From the NCBI RefSeq assembly GCF_017355365.1, contig NZ_JADIJR010000002.1:145924-209923 (forward strand): a stretch of DNA of 64,000 bases, written 5' to 3'. The DNA comes from Microbacterium sp. SD291 (GTDB lineage: Bacteria; Actinomycetota; Actinomycetes; Actinomycetales; Microbacteriaceae). The position numbers and the translations under genes were made by a program. Below, one piece after another: positions 51,173-62,074 of the stretch; the stretch's first letter is position 1, and each line of letters opens with the position of its first letter. The notes beneath the pieces are model-generated. The model made no database searches, was not told where the DNA came from, and saw nothing but the letters and a program-made list of their open reading frames with translations.

Positions 51173-54157
51173 ATGCCAGCCCGAGTCCACGCAATCATCG
51201 TCGCGCGCCCCGGATCCTCCGCCCGTGCGCAGCTTCTCCGAACGCTGGACGCGCTGCGCTCCCAGACCACGCAGCCAGCGGCCGTCACCCTGGTGATGTG
51301 CGGCGACGCGGCCTCCGCTCGAGAGAGCGAGAGCGTCGCGAGCACCGTCGAGGGGATCATCGAGGCGCGCCACGGAACGTCATTCGCCGAGGCGGTCGAA
51401 CTGGCGCGCCCTCGGGTCGCGCAGGGAAGCGCGGTGTGGCTGCTCGCACACGACACGGCGCCGCACGTGCGTGCTCTCGAGCGGCTGGTCGGCACGCTGG
51501 AACGCTCACCGTCGGCGGCGATCGCCGCGCCGAAGCTCGTGCAGACCGACAACGACCGTGAGATCGTCTCGCTCGGCGTCACGATGACGGCGCTGGGACG
51601 ATCGGTCGAACTCGCCGCAGGAGAGCTCGACCAGGGCCAGCACGACGGCCGCGACGACGCCCTCGGCTCGGACATCCGCGGTGTCCTCATCCGCGGGGAG
51701 ATCCGCGATTCGCTGCGACCAGACCCCGCTCTCGCCGGTGCCGACGAGGGACTCGACCTCGGCGTCAGGGCTCGGCTCGGCGGAGGCCGCGTGGTGCTGA
51801 CTCCGGCCGCACGCATCTCCGTCACGCCGGACGGCCCTGCGGCGCTTCCGACCGGACGCACCAGACGTGCATACGCGACGCGCGTCGCGCAACTGCACCG
51901 CCGGCTGGTTTACGCGCCGGCGATCGCGGTGCCGCTGCACTGGCTCACGCTGCTCCCGCTGGCCCTCTGGCGCTCGATCACGCATCTCATCGGCAAGCGC
52001 CCCGAAGCCGTGGCTCCGGAGTGGGGAGCAGCCCTCACCGCCATGCTCCGGCTCGGAGCGATCGCGCGCTCCCGGCGCAGCATCCGCTCGTTCCGGACGA
52101 CCGGCTGGGCGAGCGTCGCGCCCCTGCGCGTGACCGGTTCCCAGCTGCGGCGCCGCCTCGACGACGGACACGGCAGCGAGGGCGGCGCGGTCAGCGAACT
52201 GCGCTTCTTCTCGGGCGGCGGCGCGTGGGCCGTCCTCGCCGCGGCCGTCGTGAGCGTCGCCTCGTTCACGGCACTGCTCGCCTGGCCGGTGCTGGGCGGG
52301 GGAGCGCTGCTCCCGCTGCGCACCACCGTCGCCGCGCTGTGGCGCGACGCCGCCTGGGGACTGCGGGGGATCGGCGTCGACGTCATCGGCCCCGCCGACC
52401 CGTTCGCCGGAGCGCTCGCCGTCCTCGGCTCGCTCTGGCCGGGTGCTCCCTCGTTCTCGCTGGTGCTGCTCTGGATCCTCGCGCTGCCGCTCGCGGTGCT
52501 CGGCGGATGGTTCGCCGCCACGCGTGTCACCGACCGTTCAGGTCTGCGGATCTTCGCCGGCGTGATCTGGGCTCTCGCGCCGACGTTCCTCACCGCGCTG
52601 ACGGAGGGCCGCCCGGCCGCGGTGCTCGTGCACCTCCTGCTGCCATGGCTGTTCCACGCCGCAGTGGTGGCGCATCGCTCCTGGGGTGCGTCCGGCGCGG
52701 CATCCGTTCTCTTCGCCGCCGTCGCGGCCTGCTCGCCCTCGCTGCTGCCTGCTCTCCTCGTGCTGTGGGTGATCGCCCTCGGGATCACCCTCGGTGGCTC
52801 CCGCATCCGCGGAGCAGTGCGACTGCTGTGGGTTCCCATTCCGGCACTCGCGCTGTTCGCACCGCTCATCGGGTGGCAGCTGCGTCACGGAAGCCTGATC
52901 GCCGTGCTCGCCGACCCCGGATTCATCCGTCCCGGGCTGCAGGCCACTGCCGACGCCACGGGCAGGCTCGCGCTCGCCACGGGGTTCCCCACCGGGGACC
53001 TCGCGGGCTGGATGCCGTTCGCCGGCGAGTCGATCGGAGCATGGGCGCCCGCACTGCTCGTGCCCCTGGCGCTGCTCGCGCTCGCCGCCGCCGTCGCGCC
53101 GCGCTGGCGGGCGGGCATCACCCTCCTGGTCGTCGCCATGAGCGGTCTCGCCACCGCCTTCCTCGCGGTGGGCGTCATGGTGTCGTTCTCCGAGGGGACG
53201 CCCGTCGCCATCTGGCCGGGGGCAGGGCTCAGCCTCGCCTGGATCGGCGTGACGGGCGCTGCGCTGGTGACGCTCGACACGGCGCTCACCCTGCCTCGGC
53301 TGCGCCTGCTGAGCGCCACGGTCGCCGCCGTCGCGGTGGCGGTCTGCGCCGTGCCAGCGCTGGCGGCCTTCCACACCGGGCGCACGGTCCTCACGGACGG
53401 ACCGGTCTCCACCCTCCCGGCGTACGTCGCCGCGCAGGCCGGCGAGGATCGCCCCATCGGAACGCTGGTGCTGACTCCGCAGAACGACGGCGGCCTCGCG
53501 GCCGAGGTCGCCTGGGGGGCGAGCGAGACGCTCAGCGCACAGTCGACCATCCTCTCGACCGCCACCGAGGTGCGGGGCACCGACATCACCACCCTCTCCG
53601 TCGACCTGCTCTCGGCGAGAGACTTCGACGCAGCCTCGGCACTCGCCGAGAACGGCATCAGCTACGTCCTGCTGGCCCAGGTCGCGGGCGACGAGGCCGA
53701 TCGCGCCAGGGCCCTGCGCACCTCCGCCGTCACGGCGCTCGATCAGCGTGCCGGATTCGTGCAGGCAGGTGCCACCGACCGCGGGGTGCTCTGGCGGCTG
53801 GAGGCGGATGCCGAGAACCGGGCGGCGCTCACAGCGGGGCAGCAGGCGACCGCACGTCTGACCATCACCCTGCAGCTCGTGCTCCTGGCCGCGGCGCTCC
53901 TGCTGTCGGTCCCCACGCGTGCATCGCGCCGCGCCGCGCGCGCGCGATCCCGGATCGTCGGGCGCGCCCCGGAGGAGCCCATCGTCCTCCCTCGGCACGC
54001 AGAGGATGTCGAGCACCCGGAGGACCTCCATCCTGCGGTAGACCCCGAACCTCTGGAGGACCCGCAGCCTGCGGAGGATCTGCACGGACCGGAGGATCTG
54101 CCGGAACCGGACCCCGATCAGAAGCCGGCACCGGCTCACGAGGAGGAGGCACGATGA
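51173..54157 (+). CDS. Very large glycosyltransferase-like polytopic membrane protein
   Basis: A 994-residue protein with three parts. Residues 1-220 form a GT2-like domain (VHAIIVARPGSSARAQLLRTLDAL, VWLLAHDTAPHVRALERLV, IAAPKLVQ), where a clear DxD is hard to see. Residues about 345-720 hold about 12 membrane segments, with an outer domain (about 740-890) before a last membrane segment (about 900-917). The C-terminal 60 residues are charged Pro/Glu/Asp repeats (HPEDLHPA, LEDPQPAEDL, GPEDLPEPD). Found next to whiB2 and DUF5719 in actinobacteria; a cell-wall glycan role is inferred. It overlaps the DUF5719 gene by 4 bp. Confidence 0.75.
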   Translation: MPARVHAIIVARPGSSARAQLLRTLDALRSQTTQPAAVTLVMCGDAASARESESVASTVEGIIEARHGTSFAEAVELARPRVAQGSAVWLLAHDTAPHVRALERLVGTLERSPSAAIAAPKLVQTDNDREIVSLGVTMTALGRSVELAAGELDQGQHDGRDDALGSDIRGVLIRGEIRDSLRPDPALAGADEGLDLGVRARLGGGRVVLTPAARISVTPDGPAALPTGRTRRAYATRVAQLHRRLVYAPAIAVPLHWLTLLPLALWRSITHLIGKRPEAVAPEWGAALTAMLRLGAIARSRRSIRSFRTTGWASVAPLRVTGSQLRRRLDDGHGSEGGAVSELRFFSGGGAWAVLAAAVVSVASFTALLAWPVLGGGALLPLRTTVAALWRDAAWGLRGIGVDVIGPADPFAGALAVLGSLWPGAPSFSLVLLWILALPLAVLGGWFAATRVTDRSGLRIFAGVIWALAPTFLTALTEGRPAAVLVHLLLPWLFHAAVVAHRSWGASGAASVLFAAVAACSPSLLPALLVLWVIALGITLGGSRIRGAVRLLWVPIPALALFAPLIGWQLRHGSLIAVLADPGFIRPGLQATADATGRLALATGFPTGDLAGWMPFAGESIGAWAPALLVPLALLALAAAVAPRWRAGITLLVVAMSGLATAFLAVGVMVSFSEGTPVAIWPGAGLSLAWIGVTGAALVTLDTALTLPRLRLLSATVAAVAVAVCAVPALAAFHTGRTVLTDGPVSTLPAYVAAQAGEDRPIGTLVLTPQNDGGLAAEVAWGASETLSAQSTILSTATEVRGTDITTLSVDLLSARDFDAASALAENGISYVLLAQVAGDEADRARALRTSAVTALDQRAGFVQAGATDRGVLWRLEADAENRAALTAGQQATARLTITLQLVLLAAALLLSVPTRASRRAARARSRIVGRAPEEPIVLPRHAEDVEHPEDLHPAVDPEPLEDPQPAEDLHGPEDLPEPDPDQKPAPAHEEEAR

Positions 54158-55533
54158 GCGGGAACCGCGCTGTCCGCGTGGCGGCGACGAGTGCGCGCGT
54201 GCTCACCGGCGCGGTCGTGGCCGCCGCATGCGCTGTCGGAGTCGTCCTCGCGATCACGGCACCCTGGCCCACCGTCACGCACGACCCGGCCCAGGTCGAG
54301 GTGACCCCGCTGCCCGGCGACACCGTGCTCGTCTGCAACGGCGACTTCCGCGCGATCGGCCGCGACCCGTCGGAACCGCTGCAGATGGTCTCCGCGGCAT
54401 CCCCTCGGTTCACCGTCGAGGGCTCGGCGGGGGAGCCGGAGATCGCCGCGCTGTCGACGGGTGACCTCGTCGATGCGGGCGAGGTCCGCAGGCTCACCGG
54501 GGTCGTCGACGGCCGCACCGCACCGCTCCTCGCGGCGACAGAGTCCGTCACGCTCTCGGAGGACGATCTGTCGGGCTTCGCCGCGGCGCCCTGCCGTGAG
54601 GCGCGCATCGAGTCCTGGCTGGTCGGCGGCAGCGTCGAGACCGGCTCTGAAGACCTCATCGTCCTCACGAATCCGGGTGCCGTCCCCTCCTCAGTGACGC
54701 TCACCGTGTACGGCTCGGTGCCGGGGTCGCGCACCGTCATCGTCCCGGCCGGCGCTCAGGTCGCGCTGCCGCTGACCTCGATCGCGACCGGCGCCGAGGT
54801 GCCGGTGGTGAACGTCACCGCCACCGGATCGCCGGTGCGCGCCGTGCTGCAGTCGTCGCTGACGCGAACCCTGGACCCGGTCGGGATCGACCTTCAGGAT
54901 GCGGTCGCGGCTCCCCAGCGGCATCCGGTCATCCCCGGCGTGGAGATCTTCGAGAGCGATGCGGACGACTCGTCCGGCGCGGTGATCCGCCTGCTCTCCC
55001 CGCCGACGGACACCAAGGCGGTCGTCACCGTTCGGGCGCTCGGGGAGACCTCTATCGCCCGCGAGTTCACCGTCGATCTCACCGCGGGCACGCCGACCGA
55101 GATGTCGCTCGCAGAGATGCCTGCCGGCTCGTACAGCGTGCAGGTCGAGGCGGACGACCCCGTCCTGGCGGCCGTCCGGCAGCAGGACGGCGGAGGCCCC
55201 GAGTCGGACTTCGCCTGGGCGATGCCGGCACCGGAGTTCCGCGGCGCCGCGCTCGTCGCCGTGCCGGCAGGGCCCGCTTCCCGGCTGCTCCTCGTGAACG
55301 ACGAGGAGACGGACTCCGTCGTCTCGGTGGCGGCCGTCGACGGCGAAGCCGAGGAGATCACGGTACCTGCCGGGTCATCGATCGCGGTCGACGTCGAGGC
55401 GCGGACCACCTACTCGATCGAGACCTCGGATCCGATTCGCGCGGCGGTCTCCCAGTACGCCCCAGGGGCGATGGCGGTGTGGCCCGTATGGCCCGCAGCC
55501 GGACCCGAGAAGAGCATCACGGTCTATCCGTAG
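54154..55533 (+). CDS. DUF5719 family exported protein
   Basis: A 459-residue protein with an N-terminal membrane/signal segment (about 17-35) and a large beta-rich extracytoplasmic part with repeated Ala/Val-rich strands. Two Cys (about C63 and C149) could form a disulfide. No catalytic motif. It is coupled to the large GT2-membrane gene by ATGA, with GAGGAGG as ribosome site. Such proteins accompany that gene in actinobacteria and probably form a complex with it. ATG 54154 is used because the ribosome site is directly upstream; the frame further 5' is inside the preceding gene. Confidence 0.78.
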   Translation: MSGNRAVRVAATSARVLTGAVVAAACAVGVVLAITAPWPTVTHDPAQVEVTPLPGDTVLVCNGDFRAIGRDPSEPLQMVSAASPRFTVEGSAGEPEIAALSTGDLVDAGEVRRLTGVVDGRTAPLLAATESVTLSEDDLSGFAAAPCREARIESWLVGGSVETGSEDLIVLTNPGAVPSSVTLTVYGSVPGSRTVIVPAGAQVALPLTSIATGAEVPVVNVTATGSPVRAVLQSSLTRTLDPVGIDLQDAVAAPQRHPVIPGVEIFESDADDSSGAVIRLLSPPTDTKAVVTVRALGETSIAREFTVDLTAGTPTEMSLAEMPAGSYSVQVEADDPVLAAVRQQDGGGPESDFAWAMPAPEFRGAALVAVPAGPASRLLLVNDEETDSVVSVAAVDGEAEEITVPAGSSIAVDVEARTTYSIETSDPIRAAVSQYAPGAMAVWPVWPAAGPEKSITVYP

Positions 55534-55551
55534 GCAGCCCCGGCGTCGCGC

Positions 55552-55977
55552 TCAGTGATCGTGGCCGAGATCCCACGGCTCGCGGCCGACGTACTCCGCG
55601 GCGGCGCGGAACACCGCGCTCTCGATCGCCATCCGCCGGTGAGTGCCGTCGTCGTGCCCTGGCGGCAGCATCCGCTCGATCGGCAGGCGGAACAGCACGA
55701 TCCGCCGGTTCTGACGATCCAGATACCAGCGCGGCACCTCTTCGGTGGCTTCGGATGCCGGCATCGCGCCGATCTCGAACCGTACCTCCTGCAACTCGGG
55801 CCAGGTGCCGCGGAGGAACTCCACGGCCGTGCCGACGGTCAGGTCGAACCGGTCGATGCGGCCCTCCAGCGGCGCGAGGGGCGGACGCACGACCTCGCTC
55901 CGGCCGAGGCGCCCGTGGCGTCCGTGACGCGCGCCGCGGCGCGGCTGGTCTGCGCTGGTGGCACGTCGACGAGGCAT
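55552..55977 (-). CDS. Metallopeptidase-family-like protein (Rv3259-type), zinc motif not seen
   Basis: A 141-residue protein. A basic N-terminus (Arg/Gly rich, 1-30) is followed by a compact domain with RFDLTVGTAVEFLRGTWPELQ, VRFEIGAMP, VPRWYLDRQNRRIVLFRLPIERM and RRMAIESAVFRAAAEYVGREPWDLGHDH. Position between DUF5719 and DUF3499 fits mycobacterial Rv3259, placed in a zincin-like family. I see no HExxH: the place where it would be expected reads IESAVFRAAAEY, so this copy is probably not an active protease. ATG 55977 follows TAGACT by 6 nt. Confidence 0.7.
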   Translation of the reverse strand: MPRRRATSADQPRRGARHGRHGRLGRSEVVRPPLAPLEGRIDRFDLTVGTAVEFLRGTWPELQEVRFEIGAMPASEATEEVPRWYLDRQNRRIVLFRLPIERMLPPGHDDGTHRRMAIESAVFRAAAEYVGREPWDLGHDH

Positions 55978-55983
55978 GTCGAA

Positions 55984-55989
55984 AGTCTA
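55984..55989 (-). promoter_or_regulatory. -10-like hexamer for Rv3259-type gene
   Basis: TAGACT on the minus strand ends 6 nt before ATG 55977; predicted leaderless. Confidence 0.5.
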
Positions 55990-56053
55990 GGCGGTGCGGG
56001 TGCGGGTGCGGGCCTGCGCGGCGCGGCATCCGTCCTCGTCCGCCGCGCGGTCG

Positions 56054-56059
56054 TAGCCT
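56054..56059 (+). promoter_or_regulatory. -10-like hexamer for DUF3499 gene, sets its start
   Basis: TAGCCT ends 7 nt before ATG 56067; predicted leaderless, with a weak CGGAG in the gap. Confidence 0.5.
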
Positions 56060-56066
56060 GACGGAG

Positions 56067-56273
56067 ATGGACGGAAGACTCTGCTCGAAGGTGGGCTGCG
56101 CGCGCGAAGCCGTGGCGACGCTCACCTACGACTACGGCGATCAGATGGCAGCGCTCGGCCCACTGGGGCTCGCGCATCACCCGCACGCGCACGACCTGTG
56201 CGCGCCGCACGCTGACCGGCTCTCGGTGCCGGCCGGGTGGCTCGTCGTGCGGCATGAGGCCCTTCGGGCCTGA
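56067..56273 (+). CDS. DUF3499 small protein
   Basis: A 68-residue actinobacterial protein of unknown function. Cys pairs C6/C11 (CSKVGC) and C45 with H48 (LCAPHADRL) suggest a small zinc-binding fold. The conserved AVATLTYDYGDQMAALGPL block identifies the family. ATG 56067 is chosen by the -10 hexamer and by the family's short length; the frame open further upstream is not conserved in pattern. It lies between the Rv3259-type gene and ahcY, matching mycobacterial order. Confidence 0.88.
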   Translation: MDGRLCSKVGCAREAVATLTYDYGDQMAALGPLGLAHHPHAHDLCAPHADRLSVPAGWLVVRHEALRA

Positions 56274-56282
56274 GCATCCCGA

Positions 56283-56311
56283 CATCTGCGCAGGCCGGCC
56301 CGGCGCAGATG
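56283..56311 (+). promoter_or_regulatory. Inverted repeat upstream of ahcY
   Basis: Perfect 9-bp arms CATCTGCGC (56283-56291) and GCGCAGATG (56303-56311) enclose GGCCGGCC. It lies 10 bp after the DUF3499 stop and 14 bp before ahcY. It may be a terminator, RNA switch stem or repressor site; no T-run follows. AAGAAT (56313-56318) ends 6 nt before ATG 56325. Confidence 0.5.
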
Positions 56312-56324
56312 GAAGAATGGGGGG

Positions 56325-57770
<1,446 letters not shown>

Positions 57771-57782
57771 CGCGGCGGCGGC

Positions 57783-58592
57783 TCAGACGCCGACCCGGCG
57801 TCCGGTGAGCCGCTCCGTCCTGGCATCGGCGTTCTGCAGCGCTCTGCGCTCGCGCTCCCGGCGCAGCACGGTCATGCCGACGAGCACCATCTCCGGCGGA
57901 GCCGGCGGGATCGGAGACACGAACGGCGAGGCGTCGGCGAGCAGCTCCTGCGCGACCCTGGCCCGCGCCGCCGGCACCATTCGCGGCGCGCTCTGCAGGA
58001 ACTGGGAGATGCGCCGGGCGAGCCGGTCAGGCAGCCGTGCGACGTCGGCGATCTGCGCCCAGCCGGCGAGGGCGGGCGGCAGCACCGGCGCACTGGGGAT
58101 GAGCTTCGGCGTGCGCACCCGCTGGCTGTAGGTGCCGGCGACCATGTCGCCCAGGCGCTGCGAGCGGGCGTTGAACGCGCCGGCGAGCACGGCGATCCCG
58201 CCGAACGTCATGTAGATCTCGAGGACGCCGATGAGCCCGCGGATGAATGCGTGCCGGAACCCGGCGGCCCCGCCGTCGACGCGGACGATGCGTCCGCCGA
58301 TCGCGAGCTTGCCGAGGCTGCGCCCCTTGAGGACGACCTCCATCGTGATCGGCAGCACCACGAAGCTCACCACGATCGAGGTCACGATCGCGATGCGGTC
58401 GGTGGCCTCATCGAGGATGCCGGCATCGCCGAGCCAGATCCGCACGAAGATCCAGAGGATGAAGACCGCATAGCCCAGCAGCATGTCGATGATCGCCCCG
58501 ACGGCGCGGAGCAGGAAGCCGACCGGCTGCACGTCGATCGCGACGGCTTCGCCGGAGAGGACCTCGTCGGACATATCGAGCGGGGCGGACAT
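57783..58592 (-). CDS. RDD family membrane protein
   Basis: A 269-residue protein with an RDD domain (about 20-160). It starts VGFLLRAVGAIIDMLLGYAV, has about three to four membrane segments and the characteristic RSLGKLAIGGRIVRVDGGAAGFRHAFIRGL. The C-terminal 100 residues are cytoplasmic and basic. RDD and SpoIIM-family genes lie side by side near MoxR/DUF58 operons in many actinobacteria. ATG 58592 shares a CATG with the alternative start of the divergent gene; an in-frame ATG at 58574 is a second choice. Confidence 0.88.
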   Translation of the reverse strand: MSAPLDMSDEVLSGEAVAIDVQPVGFLLRAVGAIIDMLLGYAVFILWIFVRIWLGDAGILDEATDRIAIVTSIVVSFVVLPITMEVVLKGRSLGKLAIGGRIVRVDGGAAGFRHAFIRGLIGVLEIYMTFGGIAVLAGAFNARSQRLGDMVAGTYSQRVRTPKLIPSAPVLPPALAGWAQIADVARLPDRLARRISQFLQSAPRMVPAARARVAQELLADASPFVSPIPPAPPEMVLVGMTVLRRERERRALQNADARTERLTGRRVGV

Positions 58593-58595
58593 GAG

Positions 58596-58601
58596 TACAG
58601 T
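58596..58601 (+). promoter_or_regulatory. -10-like hexamer for SpoIIM-family gene
   Basis: TACAGT ends 7 nt before GTG 58609, supporting that start over ATG 58591. It overlaps the divergent hexamer on the other strand. Confidence 0.5.
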
Positions 58602-58604
58602 AAA
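58599..58604 (-). promoter_or_regulatory. -10-like hexamer for RDD gene
   Basis: TTTACT on the minus strand ends 6 nt before ATG 58592, sharing three base pairs with the plus-strand hexamer at 58596-58601. Confidence 0.4.
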
Positions 58605-58608
58605 TCAG

Positions 58609-59601
58609 GTGGATGCCGATGCGCTGACTGATGCACGCCGGGCCGAGTGGGAGCGGCTCGAGGAACTCAGCCGCGCCCGCCTGGACGGCACCGGCGTCGA
58701 TGAGCTCATCGTGCGGTACCGTGCGGCCTCCGCGGATCTCGCCGACCTGAAGACGTCGGTGGGGGAGTCGCCCCAGGGGGCGTATCTGTCCACCATCCTG
58801 GTCAGGGCGCGCCTGCGCCTGACCGGAGCATCCGACAACATCCTCACCCAGACGGCGCGCTTCTTCTCCCGGCAGCTGCCGGCGGCGCTCTACCGGCTGC
58901 GCTGGACCACGCTGATCATCGCGATCGCGTTCATCGCGATCGCCGTCGGGACCGCCGCCTGGATCTCGTCCGACCCCGCGCTGATCGCGACGCTCGGCCC
59001 GCCCGATCTGCTCGAGCAGTACGCCGACGAGAGCTTCACGGGGTACTACACGGAGAACCCTGCGGCCGTGTTCATGGGCATGGTGTGGACGAACAACGCG
59101 TGGATCGCGCTGCAGTGCGTCCTGTTCGGGATCACCGGGCTGTGGCCGGTCAACGTGCTGGTGCAGAACGCGATGGGCCTCGGCGTCGCAGGGGCTGTGA
59201 TGGCCGCGCACGGACGCGCCGACGTCATGATCCTCTACATCCTTCCGCACGGCATGCTCGAGATGACGAGCATCTTCGTCGCGGGTGCCGGCGGGCTGCA
59301 CCTGTTCTGGTCGTGGGTGTCGCCGGGGCACCGCTCCCGTGCCGAATCGCTCGCGATCGAGGGCAGGGCGCTCGCGACGGTGGCGATCGGACTCGTGTTC
59401 GCGCTGTTCCTCGCGGGTCTCGTCGAGGGCTTCGTCACGGGCTGGGCTCTGCCGTGGCCGGTCAAGATCGGCATCGGAGGAGCGGCGCTGGCCGTCTTCC
59501 TGATCTACATGCTCGTTGTGGGCGGCCGTGCCCACCGGCGGGGAGAGACCGGTGATCTCGTGGAGTACGAGGCCGGCACTCCGAGGCTCGTCGCCGGCTG
59601 A
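58609..59601 (+). CDS. Stage II sporulation protein M (SpoIIM) family membrane protein
   Basis: A 330-residue protein. The N-terminal soluble part (MDADALTDARRAEWERLEELS) is followed by about six transmembrane segments and the SpoIIM block FTGYYTENPAAVFMGMVWTNNAWIALQCVLFGITG. The domain occurs in non-sporulating bacteria too; the function there is unknown. GTG 58609 is preferred because homologues begin near this point and TACAGT ends 7 nt upstream; ATG 58591 would add 6 residues. Ends near a cluster of short repeats before the convergent DUF58 gene. Confidence 0.85.
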   Translation: MDADALTDARRAEWERLEELSRARLDGTGVDELIVRYRAASADLADLKTSVGESPQGAYLSTILVRARLRLTGASDNILTQTARFFSRQLPAALYRLRWTTLIIAIAFIAIAVGTAAWISSDPALIATLGPPDLLEQYADESFTGYYTENPAAVFMGMVWTNNAWIALQCVLFGITGLWPVNVLVQNAMGLGVAGAVMAAHGRADVMILYILPHGMLEMTSIFVAGAGGLHLFWSWVSPGHRSRAESLAIEGRALATVAIGLVFALFLAGLVEGFVTGWALPWPVKIGIGGAALAVFLIYMLVVGGRAHRRGETGDLVEYEAGTPRLVAG

Positions 59602-59630
59602 CCCGCCCTCCTGCCCTCCCTCAACTCACC

Positions 59631-59739
59631 CGCCGAGACCCCACCCTGCCGTCGTCACGCCACCCTGCCGTCGTCACCAGCGGGGGGTCTCGGCGAGAGC
59701 AGGGGGTCTCGGCGAGAGCAGGGGGTCTCGGGGAAAGGA
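59631..59739. repeat. Cluster of 19-bp-period direct repeats and inverted arms
   Basis: Two copies of an 18-bp unit starting CCACCCTGCCG (59641-59658, 59660-59677; period 19) are followed by two and a half copies of a unit starting GGGGGTCTCGG (59683, 59702, 59721; period 19). CGCCGAGACCCC at 59631-59642 is inverted relative to the second unit, so a hairpin is possible. It lies between convergent genes and may act as a bidirectional terminator or be a dispersed repeat family. Confidence 0.65.
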
Positions 59740-59749
59740 ATGTGAGGGC

Positions 59750-61057
59750 TCAGAGGCGGCCGGCGGCCTTGAGCTCGAGGTAGCGGTCGGCGATCCGAGG
59801 CGGGAGGGACTCCGGGTCGGCTGCGATCGCCTCGCCGCCCGCGCGCCGGATCGCGTCCGCCACGCTCTCGGCGTCGCGCATGGTGCGCTCGGCGGCGGCG
59901 GCGAGATAGACATCCTCGCGAGAGCCGCGCTGCCGAGCCAGCGCCGCGATGCCGTCGTCCGTCACCGATCCGACGAGGATCGACGTGGCCCTCGACGCGT
60001 CGGGGAAGGCGCCGAGGAAGCCGCGTGCGGACTCCGCCGCGTCCTGCGCCGTGAGCACGACGATCAGCGAAGGGCGTGTGGTGAGCGTGCGCACGGCCGC
60101 GAACGCGCCGTGCCAGTCGGTGTCGACGAGGCGCGCGTGCACCGGCGCCATCGCGTCGGTCAGCGCCGACAGCAGCGCCGCGCCCTCGACCCCGGTCACC
60201 CTCGCCCGCACCACGCGGTCGTACATCAGCAGGTGCACGTGGTCGCCCGCCCTGGCGGCCAGGGCGGCCAGCAGCAGTGACGCCTCGAGCGCGGCGTCGA
60301 CCCTGGTTCCGTCGCCGACGCGCGCGGCGGCCGTGCGCCCCGTGTCGATGATGATCACGACGTGCCGGTCGCGCTCGGGTCGCCAGGTGCGCAGCATCGT
60401 GGTCCCGGCACGGGCGGTGGCCCGCCAGTCGATCGAGCGGACGTCGTCGCCGCGGACGTACTCCCGGAGCGAGTCGAACTCGGTGCCCTGCCCGCGCACC
60501 TGGATGCTGGTGTTCCCGTCGAGCTCCCGCAGTCGCGCCAGGCGCGAGGGGAGGTGCTTGCGGGAGGAGAACGCGGGGAGGACCCTGATCGCCCCGCGGA
60601 CGGTGTGCCGGGCCTGACGGCCGGCGAGACCGAGCGGGCCGCGAGAGCGGATCATCACGAACTCGCTGACGAGCTCCCCTCGTCGCCGGGGGAGCAGCGG
60701 GATCGCGACCCGGCGCCGCTCACCGGGCGGCACGCTCAGCCGCTGCCGTTCCTCGCCGGCTCCCGCCGTCGGCTGCCAGGCGTCGCGGATCAGGGCGTGC
60801 AGCGTGCGCGGGCCCTGGTTGTGCAGCGCCACGCTCACCGGCACCGGCTCGCCCAGCCGCGCCCGCGCCGGCACCTTCCTGGTGACGCCCACAGCCCGCG
60901 GGCTCGGCGCCAGCAGGACGTCGACCGCTGCCAGCAGGATGCAGAGTCCCATCCACATGCCGAGTGCGGCATACGGCGGAAAGCCCGCGAGCCCTGTGAG
61001 GACGAGCGGGACGACGCCGAGCGCGACGACGAGCGGGAGACGGCCGGTGACGAACAC
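59750..61057 (-). CDS. DUF58 domain-containing protein (MoxR-associated)
   Basis: A 435-residue protein. Two membrane segments sit near the N-terminus (about 4-48); a beta-rich linker follows, then the DUF58 signature TEFDSLREYVRGDDVRSIDWRATARAGTTMLRTW and a von Willebrand A-like fold (VVIIIDTGRTAA). DUF58 proteins work with MoxR AAA ATPases, perhaps in assembly or activation of partner enzymes. Start GTG 61057 follows the MoxR stop directly, so the two are co-translated. Confidence 0.9.
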   Translation of the reverse strand: MFVTGRLPLVVALGVVPLVLTGLAGFPPYAALGMWMGLCILLAAVDVLLAPSPRAVGVTRKVPARARLGEPVPVSVALHNQGPRTLHALIRDAWQPTAGAGEERQRLSVPPGERRRVAIPLLPRRRGELVSEFVMIRSRGPLGLAGRQARHTVRGAIRVLPAFSSRKHLPSRLARLRELDGNTSIQVRGQGTEFDSLREYVRGDDVRSIDWRATARAGTTMLRTWRPERDRHVVIIIDTGRTAAARVGDGTRVDAALEASLLLAALAARAGDHVHLLMYDRVVRARVTGVEGAALLSALTDAMAPVHARLVDTDWHGAFAAVRTLTTRPSLIVVLTAQDAAESARGFLGAFPDASRATSILVGSVTDDGIAALARQRGSREDVYLAAAAERTMRDAESVADAIRRAGGEAIAADPESLPPRIADRYLELKAAGRL

Positions 61058-62023
<966 letters not shown>

Positions 62024-62074
62024 GAGTGGTCCTCGGCTTCCGTTCGGATGGGATGGACGGGGGAGCGGATGGCG

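Noticed and set aside
52021..54153. Plus-strand open frame upstream of DUF5719 in another frame of the giant GT2 gene
   Set aside because: It is Arg/Ala/Gly-rich shadow sequence; the DUF5719 start has its own ribosome site at 54154.
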